Assembly (NCBI GenBank): GCA_013399015.1
Contig: VWZX01002356.1
Location: 186,001 to 250,000, forward strand
Origin: Galbula dea
Lineage: Eukaryota; Chordata; Aves; Piciformes; Galbulidae
Direction of reading: 5' to 3'
Length of the DNA stretch: 64,000 nucleotides
Program-made: the position numbers and the translations under genes
Shown: positions 11,831 through 22,821 of the stretch, piece after piece
How positions within the stretch are numbered: position 1 is the first letter of the stretch
How the letters are laid out: the number at the start of each line of letters is the position of its first letter
The notes under the pieces: generated by a model
The model's input: the letters and a program-made list of their open reading frames with translations, nothing else
The model's database searches: none
Told to the model about the DNA's origin: nothing

Positions 11831-11997
11831 CTGGGGAGACCCAGAGAGAGCATTCCCACCTGAGAAATCCGTGCCAGAAAGTCGCTGGGCAGAGGTGGTG
11901 CAACAGTCCCACGGCACTTCTCCATCAGGAATCTTCTGCCTCCAGCATCACTACCCCAAGGACAAATGGGGGGTGGGTGGGAGGGTGAAGCACTTAC
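11831..11997 (-). other. SLCO5A1: SLCO5A1 intron 6 (short)
   Basis: A 167-base intron with GTAAGT donor and CCCCAG acceptor, phase 0. It is the shortest intron of the gene. Confidence 0.9.
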
Positions 11998-12157
11998 CCC
12001 TGTGCTGTGGTTGCCACCATTGCTGCAGCCAGCTAGGCAAGGATTGAAGTATGTTATCCCATCAGACCCACAGACAGGCTCGTACTCGTGAATCCGACAC
12101 CCACAGTTCACATTGCAGCTCCCAGTCAGGTTCCTGTGGGCCATGGTGAGAGTGGGG
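11998..12157 (-). CDS. SLCO5A1: SLCO5A1 coding exon 6 (Kazal-like extracellular loop 5)
   Basis: This 160-base exon with a TCCTCAG acceptor and GG|GTAAGT donor encodes residues 535-588. It carries six cysteines of the Kazal-like domain typical of OATPs (SCNVNCGC, PVCGSDGITY, NPCLAGC). It also has two N-glycosylation sequons, in NLTG and NHST. With exons 5 and 7 the loop has 11 cysteines, in line with the conserved disulfide-rich loop needed for surface expression in the family. Confidence 0.95.
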
Positions 12158-12254
12158 CTGAGGAAAGGAGAAAGAACATGCTGGTAGAGTAAGGCTAGCT
12201 TCTTTTGAAGGATTACTTTCAATGCTCCATGTGCATCTTTTCACCAATGTTTCA

Positions 12255-12640
12255 CAGACTGCAGGATGCTGCAGCTCATGGCCTCAGGCCACAGAGGGGC
12301 ACAGCTTCTGGATTCTCTCCCAAGAGGTGGGACTTGACAACCCATTTGGGGAAGAAATTGTTCCTAATGTTCAACCTCAACTTCCCTTAGCACAACTTGA
12401 AGCTATTTCCTCTTGTCCTATCACTAATTCCTTGGGAGATCAACTCCCACCTTGCTCCATCCTTCTCCCAGGGAGCTGTAGAGAGTGAGGAGGTCTCCCC
12501 TGAGCCTCCTCTTCTCCAGACTAAACAACCTCAGCTGCTCCTCACAAGACTTGTGCTCTAGACCTTCACCACCTTCATTGCCCTTCTTTGGGCATGCTTC
12601 AGACCTGCTATGTCCCAGCTACCCCACAGGCTGCAGGGGA
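12255..12640 (-). mobile_element. CR1 LINE fragment, minus orientation
   Basis: Read on the minus strand, this matches the conserved 3' region of CR1: Leu-Phe-Ser-Leu-Glu-type 'gtttagtctggagaagagga' near 12505-12525, then 'ggagacctcctcactctcta' and 'aggacaagaggaaatagctt'. It lies in SLCO5A1 intron 5, in sense with the gene. The very 3' end is diverged, so both edges are approximate. Confidence 0.8.
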
Positions 12641-13809
12641 GATTCATCTGCTCCCACTTCCTACATCTGACAAGCTCAGAAACTCTGCTCAGAAGCTGCT
12701 TCAGACCCAGCAACTATCATCCTCTGTCACCTCAGCTCCTGTCATCAGTGACACTAAGCAGTAAAACTGCCACTCCATGGCTTCACTTGACTCATTTTTA
12801 ATGTATTTAACATATTTATACACCACTCTGCTCTTGCTGAACATGTTTGTCTTTCCAGCTGGGCACTTTCATAGCACATCAAATGTTGCTAAGTAGCTCT
12901 TAAATATTTATTGACTGTCTACTGATCACACAAATCAGGTTCACAGGTTTAGCTCTCAGAGCTACTTTATACTTTATGGTCTAGTTGGAAATTAACCAAA
13001 GCTTTTCTGAGTATTTTCTTTCTTGCATCATAAACAAACAAGGCACCGTTTTAGAAACAAGTTACAGCCTGAGCAGGGAATTACATACCCAGGACTGATA
13101 CTGGTTCTGTCACCTTCTCAGCTATCAGCTGAAACTGGGGTCTGCCTCTATCACACTAGATTCCAGCAGTAACCTCCAGGACCAAGGAAATACAAAGGAA
13201 AGGAGAACCTCTCAGCACAGGATTTCTATAATCTTAATACTGGGCTATGTAATAAACAGGATTATCTTCATGTGATAGCAGTACTTTTGGTTTGGTACTG
13301 AAAGACATTCTGGATGGCAGAGGTCTGCAGTTTCCTTGTTGGCAAGCAGCTGGGATCACAGTAATGATGCAATTGGCCTGTGGCTGTCAAACAAGAGACC
13401 CTCTCACTGCAGGAGCTGGATTCCTTCTTTGTTGTTATTGTTCAGATCCAATTAGTCACTTCTTTCAAGTTAAGGGATCCAACAGACTGATTGGACTGAC
13501 AGAGATAAGAGTAACAGAAGCCACACTGGTGGGACAAGAGGAAGAATTTTATTTATTTGGCTGTGAAATGCTGCAGTAAGTCAACCGCACACTTTAACTA
13601 AACCCCAACGACCCCAAAACAACAGACAGACATCAAAATTTATTATATACCAGAAATGTGAGAGATGGAACTGCACTAACCCAGGAATCTGTCAGTAGGA
13701 GCAAGCTCCCTTATGAAGCCTGCTTGAGTTGCCTTATACCACAGAAAGATGGAAGAGACAGGTCTACAGAGCACCAAAGCAGCTGATCTTTGCAATTTTT
13801 TCCTTTATT

Positions 13810-14220
13810 CAGCACCAGTGAGGCCACATCTGCAGTGCTGGGGCCAATTCTGGGCTCCCCAGTAAACAAGAGACATGGACACACTGGAGAGAGGCCAATA
13901 GACAGTCACTGTAAGGACAAGAGCATCTCCCTCATGAGGAAAAGGCTGAGAGAACTGACTGTCCAGCCTGGAGAAGGCTCAGATCTCATCAATGTAAACA
14001 AATACCCAAAGGGAGCGTGCAGAAAGGATGGATCCAGGTTCTTTCCAGTGGTGACTAGTGGCAGGATCAGTGGCAACAGGCACAAAGTGCCCTCTGCTGT
14101 TCCCTCTGAATAACAGGAGACACTTCACTGTGAAGGTGACTAAGCATTGGCACAGGTTGCACAAGGAGGCTGTGGAGCCTCCATCCTTGGAGAGATTCAA
14201 AAGCTGTCTGGACAAGGATA
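13810..14220 (+). mobile_element. CR1 LINE fragment, plus orientation
   Basis: The sequence follows the CR1 3' consensus closely. In order it has 'gtgaggccacatctgcagtg', 'tctgggctccccagta', 'gatctcatcaatgtaaacaa', the 'cactgtgaaggtgactaagc' block and 'ttggagagattcaaaagctg'. The terminal 3' block is missing or diverged beyond 14220. It is antisense within SLCO5A1 intron 5. Confidence 0.85.
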
Positions 14221-15333
14221 CAACTCACTGACTCTGGACCTTCCATTCAGATGCTGGTCATAGCACAGGAGAAGGGATGCTGTGTGGTGGTTTGTCTCTT
14301 CACACTGTTCAAACACCAAACATGCCTTCAGAGACAATGCTAGCACAGCCCTGTTAAGGTAGAGCATCAGGCAAGAGCTTTACTCTGAATCAGGCAGCTG
14401 TAGTGCTTCTCCTACCCCAGAGCCTGTTGGGCTGGCTTTGATGGCCATATGCAGAACTGCATTGGAAGCAGAGAGTGAAGGAGATGTTTTATTAAACCTC
14501 AGAACAAAAGCATGCTGTCCTGTTACAGGAACAATGACAATCCTCAATGTCTGAGCTGAAGAGTTGCCTACCACGTAAATGATGGCCACAGATAAAAGGC
14601 AGGTGGTGTTGCAGAAGAAAAAGCAAAGAGACAAACATTGCTTTAGATAAGCTTGTGCCCCTCAAAAGCTCACTCTGTTCTTACATTTAAGCTACTTGAA
14701 GAAGGCACTGCTGAAGAAAAAATCATGTACAAAAAGAGCCTAAATGCCTCGCTCCCAACACCTTCCTACAACCTTTTTCACAACAGCCTTCTTCATTCTC
14801 AATATATCTTCAAGGGTTAGGATCCAGTCACTGTCTTGATGATGGTCCACAAGTGCTGGAGGACACTCACAACTCATAAGGGCTTCAGCAGCAGCACACA
14901 TCACCAATGTCAATAGCACATGCTCAAGTGAGTCCTCCCAAACAAGAGCCTAAGACACTCTGGTAATAATAAACAAACCTATCCAGAAATAATAGTTATA
15001 ATCCCTTCAGTATTTTGACAGTTTGCACGAGCAGGAAACACCAAATAAACTGAGCAACCTCCAGAGGATATTACTCTTATTTTCCTGTATAAAACACTGA
15101 AACCCATATTCTAATGCATTTTCCCCACCCCTTTAAGATGAATTATTAGAGGTTTCATCATGAACTAGATGTGAAGCCAAAAGGCCACAAGTAACAGTGT
15201 GTGTTGACATGTCAACACTCCCCAAACTCATTTGGGGCTCCCCCAGTACATCAGCCACCAGCATTTTCTACATTTCCTTATCAGGTTTCTTGGAAAATGC
15301 TGGGTTTGCCACAGCTGATTCCAAGGCACTTAC

Positions 15334-15532
15334 CCAGTGGTGTAAGGTATATTTATTCCCCCTAGATTAATGCTTTCACATCCAACAATGAAGAGGGTTG
15401 AGAAGCACAGCAGAGACACCCCACTGCAGATCATAGCCAGCTTGGCAGACTCCCTGGCCCCGAGCTTCAGTTTTTTGATGATGTATCCACCCAGGACAAT
15501 GCCAACACCAGCACTTGGGACAATGATCACAC
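15334..15532 (-). CDS. SLCO5A1: SLCO5A1 coding exon 5 (TM8, TM9)
   Basis: This 199-base exon with a GGCAG acceptor and GG|GTAAGT donor encodes residues 469-534. It reads Gly-Val-Ile-Ile-Val-Pro-Ser-Ala-Gly into TM8, then the cytosolic basic turn IIKKLKLGARESAKL, TM9 (LAMICSGVSLLCFSTLFIVG region), and the start of extracellular loop 5 with the Cys of GCESINLGG. It appears identical or nearly so to my recollection of human SLCO5A1 over this stretch, showing strong constraint. Confidence 0.96.
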
Positions 15533-18500
15533 CTGCCAGGAGGAGAATTGAGCAGTGTTAAAACAGGACCTGTAGAAATGGTATGAAATGTAAATATGGG
15601 TTTCATTCCTTAATTAGATGACTGCAAATGCTGCACTAAGATCTCCATTGTCCAATTCTCTGCTAGCAAACTGCGTCAGAATTTTCAAGCCTCTGGAGTG
15701 TGGTCAGAGAACTAATAAAAGCCTCCTTATGATATTACCAGCAGCCCAAGCACTGAGAGAGCACTATTGTCCTTAGAAGCAGAAGCATGGCTTTGTATTT
15801 ATTTTAGAATGAGAAGGGCTACATATTGCTCCAGTTTAGGTACTGAAAATTTGAAGAAACCCAGACTTGGGCACAAATCTTCCTCTTCCTGCTCTCATGA
15901 CGAATTCCCACGAAGCATAAGTGCTACCCCCAGGCAGGACCCCAGCAGCCTGTGCACCCAGGAGTGCATGTGTGAGCCCTCTGGATGCTTCACCCAAGCT
16001 GAGCAGCACTTTTCTACATCAGCATTCTGATTCACTCTCCCAGCACAGCCATGTGGAGCATGAACTGTTCCAACATTGTTAAAGAAATTATTGTACTAGA
16101 GTTAGAGTAAGCTGAAGAAAAGAGATGTGCCTGCAGAGTGTCTCTTGCTCTGCTGCTGCAGTTCTAAGCTTGCAGTTTAGCAGCACATCTCTGTGCTGTC
16201 CTCACCTGTCAGGTGGTTGTAGGGCAGCAAGTAACCTGCACTTCTTTGTTTCATTTGGCTTCTGCTTCTCATCAACAGGTGAGAAGGCCTTGAAATTAAG
16301 TTTCTGCTAATAAAGATGCATTCCATATAAATTTGGAATTTGAACAACCCTTAATAGCTGCATCCTAGAGAAAGAACTAAACTTTATAATCCAGATTCTT
16401 AAGGATGCTGGTCTTCTTCCTAAACAATCTGGTAACACCATCACTTGCAAATCTCTTAAGTGTTACTGTGAAGCATTTTCTTTCTCTGCTAATTTATCTA
16501 AAGGTGAAGGGGGCATCATACATATCAAAATGTGAAAGTAAAGAGGTAAAAAGAGGTGCTACCTTAATTATCCTGCCATCACCAACAGCATTATAAAATA
16601 AAACATCATTTCATGAGGAAGGTTCTTGACCCTTCAGAATCAAACCCAGTGTTTCTCATAAGAGCAGAAATTAAATGTGTAAGTCCTTCCAGGAGAATTA
16701 AGTGATATTTACAGAGTTCAAAGCTGTTATCTCTCTCAAGCTGTTAGATCTCTCACTTCCAAAGACAGTATGAACAAGGCAAAGAATTAATGCAAGTCCT
16801 TTCACTTGCACTGGAAATGTTCCCTCAGGGTGGAAATAGCAATTCAGCCATCCAAGTCTGCCAGGCATGCCCTGCTCTGTGGGTCAGAGAAGCCCACACC
16901 AAAGGCAGGCTGGGACCACTTCTAAAATATCCTCATCAGATAGATAAACCAAATTCCATGGACCAAAACTGTGGCTACACCAGTTAGACTAATGATCCAG
17001 TGCAAGGTAAGTATAAAGACCAGTTTCTCTGTGGGAAGGGGAGCTGGGGATGGAAACTGTGATAAAAGCAGAGACACAAGGGCTCATTCCCTCCTATGTG
17101 TCAGGAGCCTCACAGGTTCTCTTGCCTCATGTTACAAACTCTTGATCCTTACGCCCCTCTCCTTCCACAGGGGATGCAAAGTTAGAAGTGATGTACTGTC
17201 AGAGAAACACAGCTACTGCAGTGCACATCTAGGCAAGCTTCCAGGGCAAAGCCAAGCCTGTACACCTACCCAGCAGGTGCATTCTTCCTTTTCAAAGGCA
17301 TTTAGAGAAATACAGCTCAAGATCTGATGCTAGGCTGTTGCACTTCACTCTCCTTCATTTCCTAGTGACAGTTTGGCTTGCAGGAATGGTGTGCTAAGCA
17401 CACTCCTGAGCTCAGTGCTCTGAGGCAGTATCACCTTTCAGTCAGCAATTTTCAAGCTTTGTCCTTTTTGCTCTTGTCAGGATGCTGCAGCACTTGAACC
17501 TTTCCACCGTGGCAAGAGATGATCTTAACAGCTATAAACAGTCTGAGAGCAGAAAACTGCCATATCCAGGTGGGCTGCACTTCCAAAGGGAGTATCACAG
17601 AGAGGTTCAAGCCAGTTCTCTCTGGGATACATGTTAAACTTGTTCTAAGACTAAAAGGGGATCCAATGTGTTCATAACCAGTTCAGCAGCAGCTACCAGA
17701 ACAGGGTTTCAGTAGACAGTGTGCAGCTCTTCCAACTAACACATCATCTGAACCATAACTCTTCTCACAAGTAAATCTGCTAGCAAAGCACCTGGAATTT
17801 TAACCCAGATTTGTCCAAGATCTACCTGTAACCTCAAGCCCAAGTTCTCTATTTTTCTTCTTCATTTGGACTCTAAATCCTGCAGGCTGGGTACCACCTG
17901 CTTTACCCATGGAAAACAAAACAGCAAGACAGACAGGGCTGAAGCACAAGCATGAGTCCAAGACAAAATTTGGCACACAGTGCTCCTGCTGGTGATTAAT
18001 GCCAGGTTTGTTTAAAAATAGAAAGAAATGGAAACTTAAAGAATTGCTGCTTATAAATTGAGATGGAAAATGACCAATAAAAACTTTACATCAGTCCCAC
18101 AAAGATTCAGCAAGTGCATGTACTCAGCTGGCAATGTACGTATGGAACAGAGATGTAGTAATACAAGTAAGATGTAAGTCCTGCTTTTGCTAGCCAGGAG
18201 TTTGTAAACTTAAGATGTCTTCTATCAGATTAACCAGTAGCAACCTAATACAGAATCTCCAGCTCTCCTTTTCCCATTTTTCCTGTAAAAAGGATTATAA
18301 AATGAGTAACTCTTGACTTCAGTGCCTGGTTCAGGAGGTAGGGTGGTGGAAGCAGTGCCCACTTGTCTGTGTTGCACATCCAACCTGAGCAATTTCATCA
18401 TCTTCTGGTTCATGAAAATAGTCTCTCTCAAGTAATTCATAACAGGAAAACCAAGAGATGTTAATAGCTTCACACTCCAGACAGGGTCACTTCATTTTTC

Positions 18501-19203
18501 CCTTTTTTTAGCATACTGGCTGTTGAATATTTTGTCTGTCCAGAATGTTCCTGGTTTATCCTGAGAACAAAGCCAGACACAGAGCAGGAATCCCATCAAG
18601 ACTCATTACAGTAACTCCTACACATGTGTAGCTACCATGAGCTTCAGCTAGAATCATGGTCCCATGCAACCCAAACCTTTCCATGAGTCTGGGATTCAGG
18701 GACTTGCCCTGACTAGAGCAGATCATTGTGTGTTCAGTGCTAATAAGTAAATAAGGAGAAAACCACCAGCTTGGAGGGAAGAGATAACTGAAGCATGGGA
18801 CAGATAACTCATCCCTGGGAGGGAGGGGGGAGATCAGCATGGTTTAAAGACCAAAGGGGAAGTAAAATTCACAGAAAGAACAGCTTTAAAGACCTTTTAA
18901 GACACACAAATTGCAGGAATGCCTGTAGGTTTCCTAGCTTGTTTTTGTTCCTTTTTATCCCCTTGAAGATCATTATCATATTGGGAAAAGTCTACCTAGG
19001 CTTATGTGAAAACCAAGCCCTCCAACTGTACAAATGGCTTCACATTCCAACTAAACACATACAGCAAACCTCCAAAAGCAGCCTCTACATCTACCCGAAT
19101 GCCAAAGCTGGATCTCATCACATGTTCAACAAGAACATTTCTAGCTCATTCCTACAGCAATTCCTTTCCTGGTCAGAGACCCCCAGCCCTCAGAGTGCCT
19201 TAC
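15533..19203 (-). other. SLCO5A1: SLCO5A1 intron 4
   Basis: A 3.7-kb intron with GTAAGG donor and GGCAG acceptor. I see no gene, RNA or clear transposable element in it. Confidence 0.8.
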
Positions 19204-19368
19204 CAGTGTAGATGCTGGCATTGGAAGCTGGGATGCCAAACTGTGACTCGATGAACTTGGGAATGAAGGTAATAAAAGCTGTGACAATGGCACTCTCAGC
19301 TGTATATGACAAGCTCACAAAAAGGAATGTCATGTTGCTTAGGATCCTGACAGCTGCTCTTGGAAGCT
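19204..19368 (-). CDS. SLCO5A1: SLCO5A1 coding exon 4 (TM7)
   Basis: This 165-base exon with a TTGTAG acceptor and G|GTAAGG donor encodes residues 414-468. It covers the cytosolic ELPRAAVRILSN segment, TM7 (MTFLFVSLSYTAESAIVTAF region) and the following loop, which ends in NASIYTG. The loop carries conserved Asn-Ala-Ser, a potential glycosylation sequon if extracellular. The exon is highly conserved with human. Confidence 0.96.
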
Positions 19369-22300
19369 CTACAAAATGACAAATGAATGTTATAAACAAT
19401 GTGCCAGACAAAAGCAAACTGAAATAACCCCAAATTTATTTTCTTTGTGATAGACTGGCAGTAATGGCTTCCTGGCATCCAGCTGCACCTGCCCTGAGGG
19501 GAGAGTCCTTGCTGTATCCCCCCAGGGCCATGTGTTCCTGTTTCACAAACACAGCCCAGGTCTGTTCTCACACAAGCAGAGTTTACATAGTAGCACCATA
19601 AAGGAAAGAAAAACAGCAACAAAATGTAGCTATTTGGGAGCTATTCCCATGTCTTATTTCGATTTTTTTTCAATGATAACCCATATCACACTGCTGAACA
19701 CAGCCCTGAGCTCTGCACTGCACAGAAGGAAGACAGGTCACACACTCCCCCTGTAACACTCTGCGCTTCAGGGCCCACATGTGGAAAGCTAAGAATACTA
19801 TCATTTAGAAAGGGGACCAAAATATTTAATTAAACAGTCTTCTACATGACTTAAAAACATTTACAATAGATGGAGACAAAGCATACTGAAAAAGGTATAT
19901 CAGTTATACCAGTGAATCTCACCCTACCTTACACACAACTAGTTTAATAGTCTTACAGGGATAAAACAATTAAAAATGAAAGCACATCATTAGCTTAAAT
20001 TGAAAAAGTATTCATAGATGTTACAATTATCCTCAAATCAAATATCAAAACCCCATGAAATTCCACACTGTAGTTAAAAGAAACAAATACTTAATTCAGT
20101 CCTGTAGTGATGTCAAATTACCATCACAAGATGATGACAGTAACTGTTCAAAACTAAATTTAGCCAGGTTAGATGCTGTGCAGCAGCTCTAGTCTGGATC
20201 CTCAGGGAAGCACTGCAGAGGATCTCTCCACAGCCACCAGCCCCTCAGGAGCATCTTTCACCTTTGCTGATGCCCTGACAAGGGCCATTATCCCATCTGC
20301 ATTCCTGGCAGGGACTGAGCAGGAGATGTGAGCAGGCAGACAGGAATATTCCACATTTAAGAAAGCGCTGCACACAGGGACAAAACTCAGAACATTAAAA
20401 AGACCCCAAAGATTATAGGATACCTGTAATTAACACTCTTCAATGAAATCAGTCCACTTTGGGTAATTACACATTTGCTTTCTTTACACTGTTCCTTTAT
20501 TCAATTGCACAGTGGATTTCATTTAAGTGGTAAGTAAAAATGCCTGCAGATACAATGTCTGTGGTATAAAACCCTAAGGGTATCCATGGAAAAAGCAGTG
20601 AGTTTTGCCTGCTCAGCTTCATGATTTATCTGCTTGTATGTACAGGACTGAACTGTGGCTTCTCCATGATAAAACTTCTCTAGCTCACATGATCTGCATT
20701 ACCCCTTTTTCCCCCCCCAATAAACTACACATCCTGTTTTCCTCCTCCTGTGACCCATTTCATGTTTTATTTAATACTTTTGATGCCTGCTTCAGAAGCA
20801 TTTTCTCTCACATTTGTTACTTGCAACATAAATAAGAGAAGACTCAATTCCAAGCCTTTGTATCTCAAAACAAGAGAAGAAGCAAAGGTGTATCTCTATT
20901 TTTATCTGATCTCAGCTCTTCTGTGGACCAAAATAAAGCTCAGGTCACTGAAATTACAGGTGACTTGCAGATGGAGCCAGTTTTGGTTTATTGCTTCAAG
21001 CTGATGCCAGTAACACTGCAGGGGGAAGACCCTAGCCCTCTCACATCCTGCCTTTTTGATTCCTTTATTTACCCAGGGAACTAAACTTCCCCAAAATTAG
21101 GACAAGTTACAGTAGGAGAAGAATAATTTTGCCAGGCTTCCCAGGTAAGATGGCATCCAAAATGAGATGAATGGATGAAATCCATTCTGGATTTCACAGC
21201 TGTCATGGCACTGCCTGCTGTCATGGCAGGCTGCAGCATCACTGATATTTATTAGCAGAGAACTGAAGACATGACCTACTAAATCATCAGTCTCCCAGCC
21301 ACTGCCTCCATGGACTTTCTGCTCATCATGCTATAAAAAGAGGAGGCCCTGAAATTCAGTGGGAAGTATAAAATACACATTGCATCTCAGAAATAATGCT
21401 AAATGGCACAGGCAGATGTGATCCTTTTTCCCTTCCCATTACAAACGGAATTAGCTCAGCTGAGAAGCTCGAGGCATGATCTCATCCCACAAAGCCCACT
21501 TAAACTTGAGAAATAAATTAAATGACAGGGCACTCCTGCTGCAGGCCCTCTTTGCCAGGGTAAGTGACACCTCATGGGAAAGCCATTATCAGCTCACAGC
21601 AGAACACTTTTCTCTGCATTATCTCCACTTGTTTCGGATCTTCCTGACATGAGGAAGACAATGCTGCTTTTCACTGCTCCATCTGGTGAAGTTTCTCCTC
21701 TAGAAAAAATACAGTTTTGTACATAAAAAGCTCCAATTTGGTAGTTCTGAGTTCAAATTACATCTAATGGCACAAGTGACATCTCATGGTTTCTCCCAGA
21801 CCCACTGCATTCACCAGGCTCCCACAAAATGGCATGACCAGCATTTGTACCATGGAATCCTAGAAGGACACAACAGCATTGACAACACAACAGCCTTAAG
21901 ACACAGTCATTCTTGTCCTATGCTATTCAATACCATGCCACTGTTGAGCTCATAGTCAACTGCAAATGTATAATATGCTTCACACTAATTCATCTTTAGC
22001 AACACTGCCCTTCTTCCCATGGCATTTTGTCAATGATCACTACTTACTGTTAGATTTCACACTAAAGGTTTACTTCTTGGAGAAAAAAAATCTCCATTAC
22101 ATCTCCATTTGATCTCCTGCTTCATTCATCCTAGCCTTCTGAAAATAAATAGCTTGTGGTACAAAACAGCCAGAAGAGGAGCAGGAAATACACAATCTTT
22201 CTCAATTAACATACCCAAACCTGTGAATGCAGTTGAACTTGCAAACAAGAATTCACTTGTTTCACAAAGAGCACTCTATTGGATGAAGGAGAGCTTAAAG

Positions 22301-22600
22301 CAAGTTATGGCACCTACAGACTGAGATGCACACATGTCTGTTGACAGAGGTCAGATAACAATAGGAAATAGGTTACCTCTTCATTACAGGTGCACATTAG
22401 ACACTTCAAACAGGTAGGTAAATGGATGTCTTACACTCATCACTGCATTTTGCATCTTAGAGGACAGCCATCTATAAAATCTCAACAGCACAACTCAGTA
22501 CTGAACACAGGATGTCTAAACTTTTCCTTCAATTACACTCACATCCTTTCTAACACTGTATACAAAATCTAAAGCATGTAAAAATTGAGACCAACCTTAC
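19369..22600 (-). other. SLCO5A1: SLCO5A1 intron 3
   Basis: A 3.2-kb intron with GTAAGG donor and TTGTAG acceptor. It is AT-rich, with a C8 run near 20711. I recognise no element. Confidence 0.8.
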
Positions 22601-22821
22601 CTTTAACATTCTTTCCAAATCCAATGGAGGCAGGAACTGCACTGTCTGCTTGTATCTTGCTATTTGTTTTCTCTTTCATCACTTCATCATCACTTGGAAC
22701 ATCAGAGTTCATCTTCTTTTTCTTCTTCTTTTTCTGTCGAGGAGGGAGCTTCTTTGGGAAGGTGAACATGGGAAATATCACAAGGAGCATGGCAATGGCA
22801 CAAAGGAGAAACCCACTCCAC
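22601..22821 (-). CDS. SLCO5A1: SLCO5A1 coding exon 3 (TM6 and poly-lysine cytosolic loop)
   Basis: This 221-base exon with a CACCAG acceptor and AAAG|GTAAGG donor encodes residues 340-413. It completes the OATP signature (GNWWSGFLL) and forms TM6 (CAIAMLLVIFPMFTFPK region). It then encodes the large cytosolic loop, with seven consecutive Lys (LPPRQ followed by K7) and an acidic serine-rich stretch (SDVPSDDE). The same basic-then-acidic pattern occurs in human SLCO5A1 and separates it from other OATPs. Confidence 0.96.

Larger units (their letters stand above)
12158..15333 (-). other. SLCO5A1: SLCO5A1 intron 5
   Basis: A 3.2-kb intron with GTAAGT donor and TCAG acceptor. It contains two CR1 fragments, about 12255-12640 in minus orientation and about 13810-14220 in plus orientation. 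The rest (12640-13800 and 14220-15333) shows no gene or recognisable element. Confidence 0.85.

Noticed and set aside
11430..11912. 160-codon minus-strand frame across exon 7
   Set aside because: It is an off-frame shadow of SLCO5A1 exon 7. The correct frame with TM10 and the Kazal cysteines is the one joined to exons 6 and 8.
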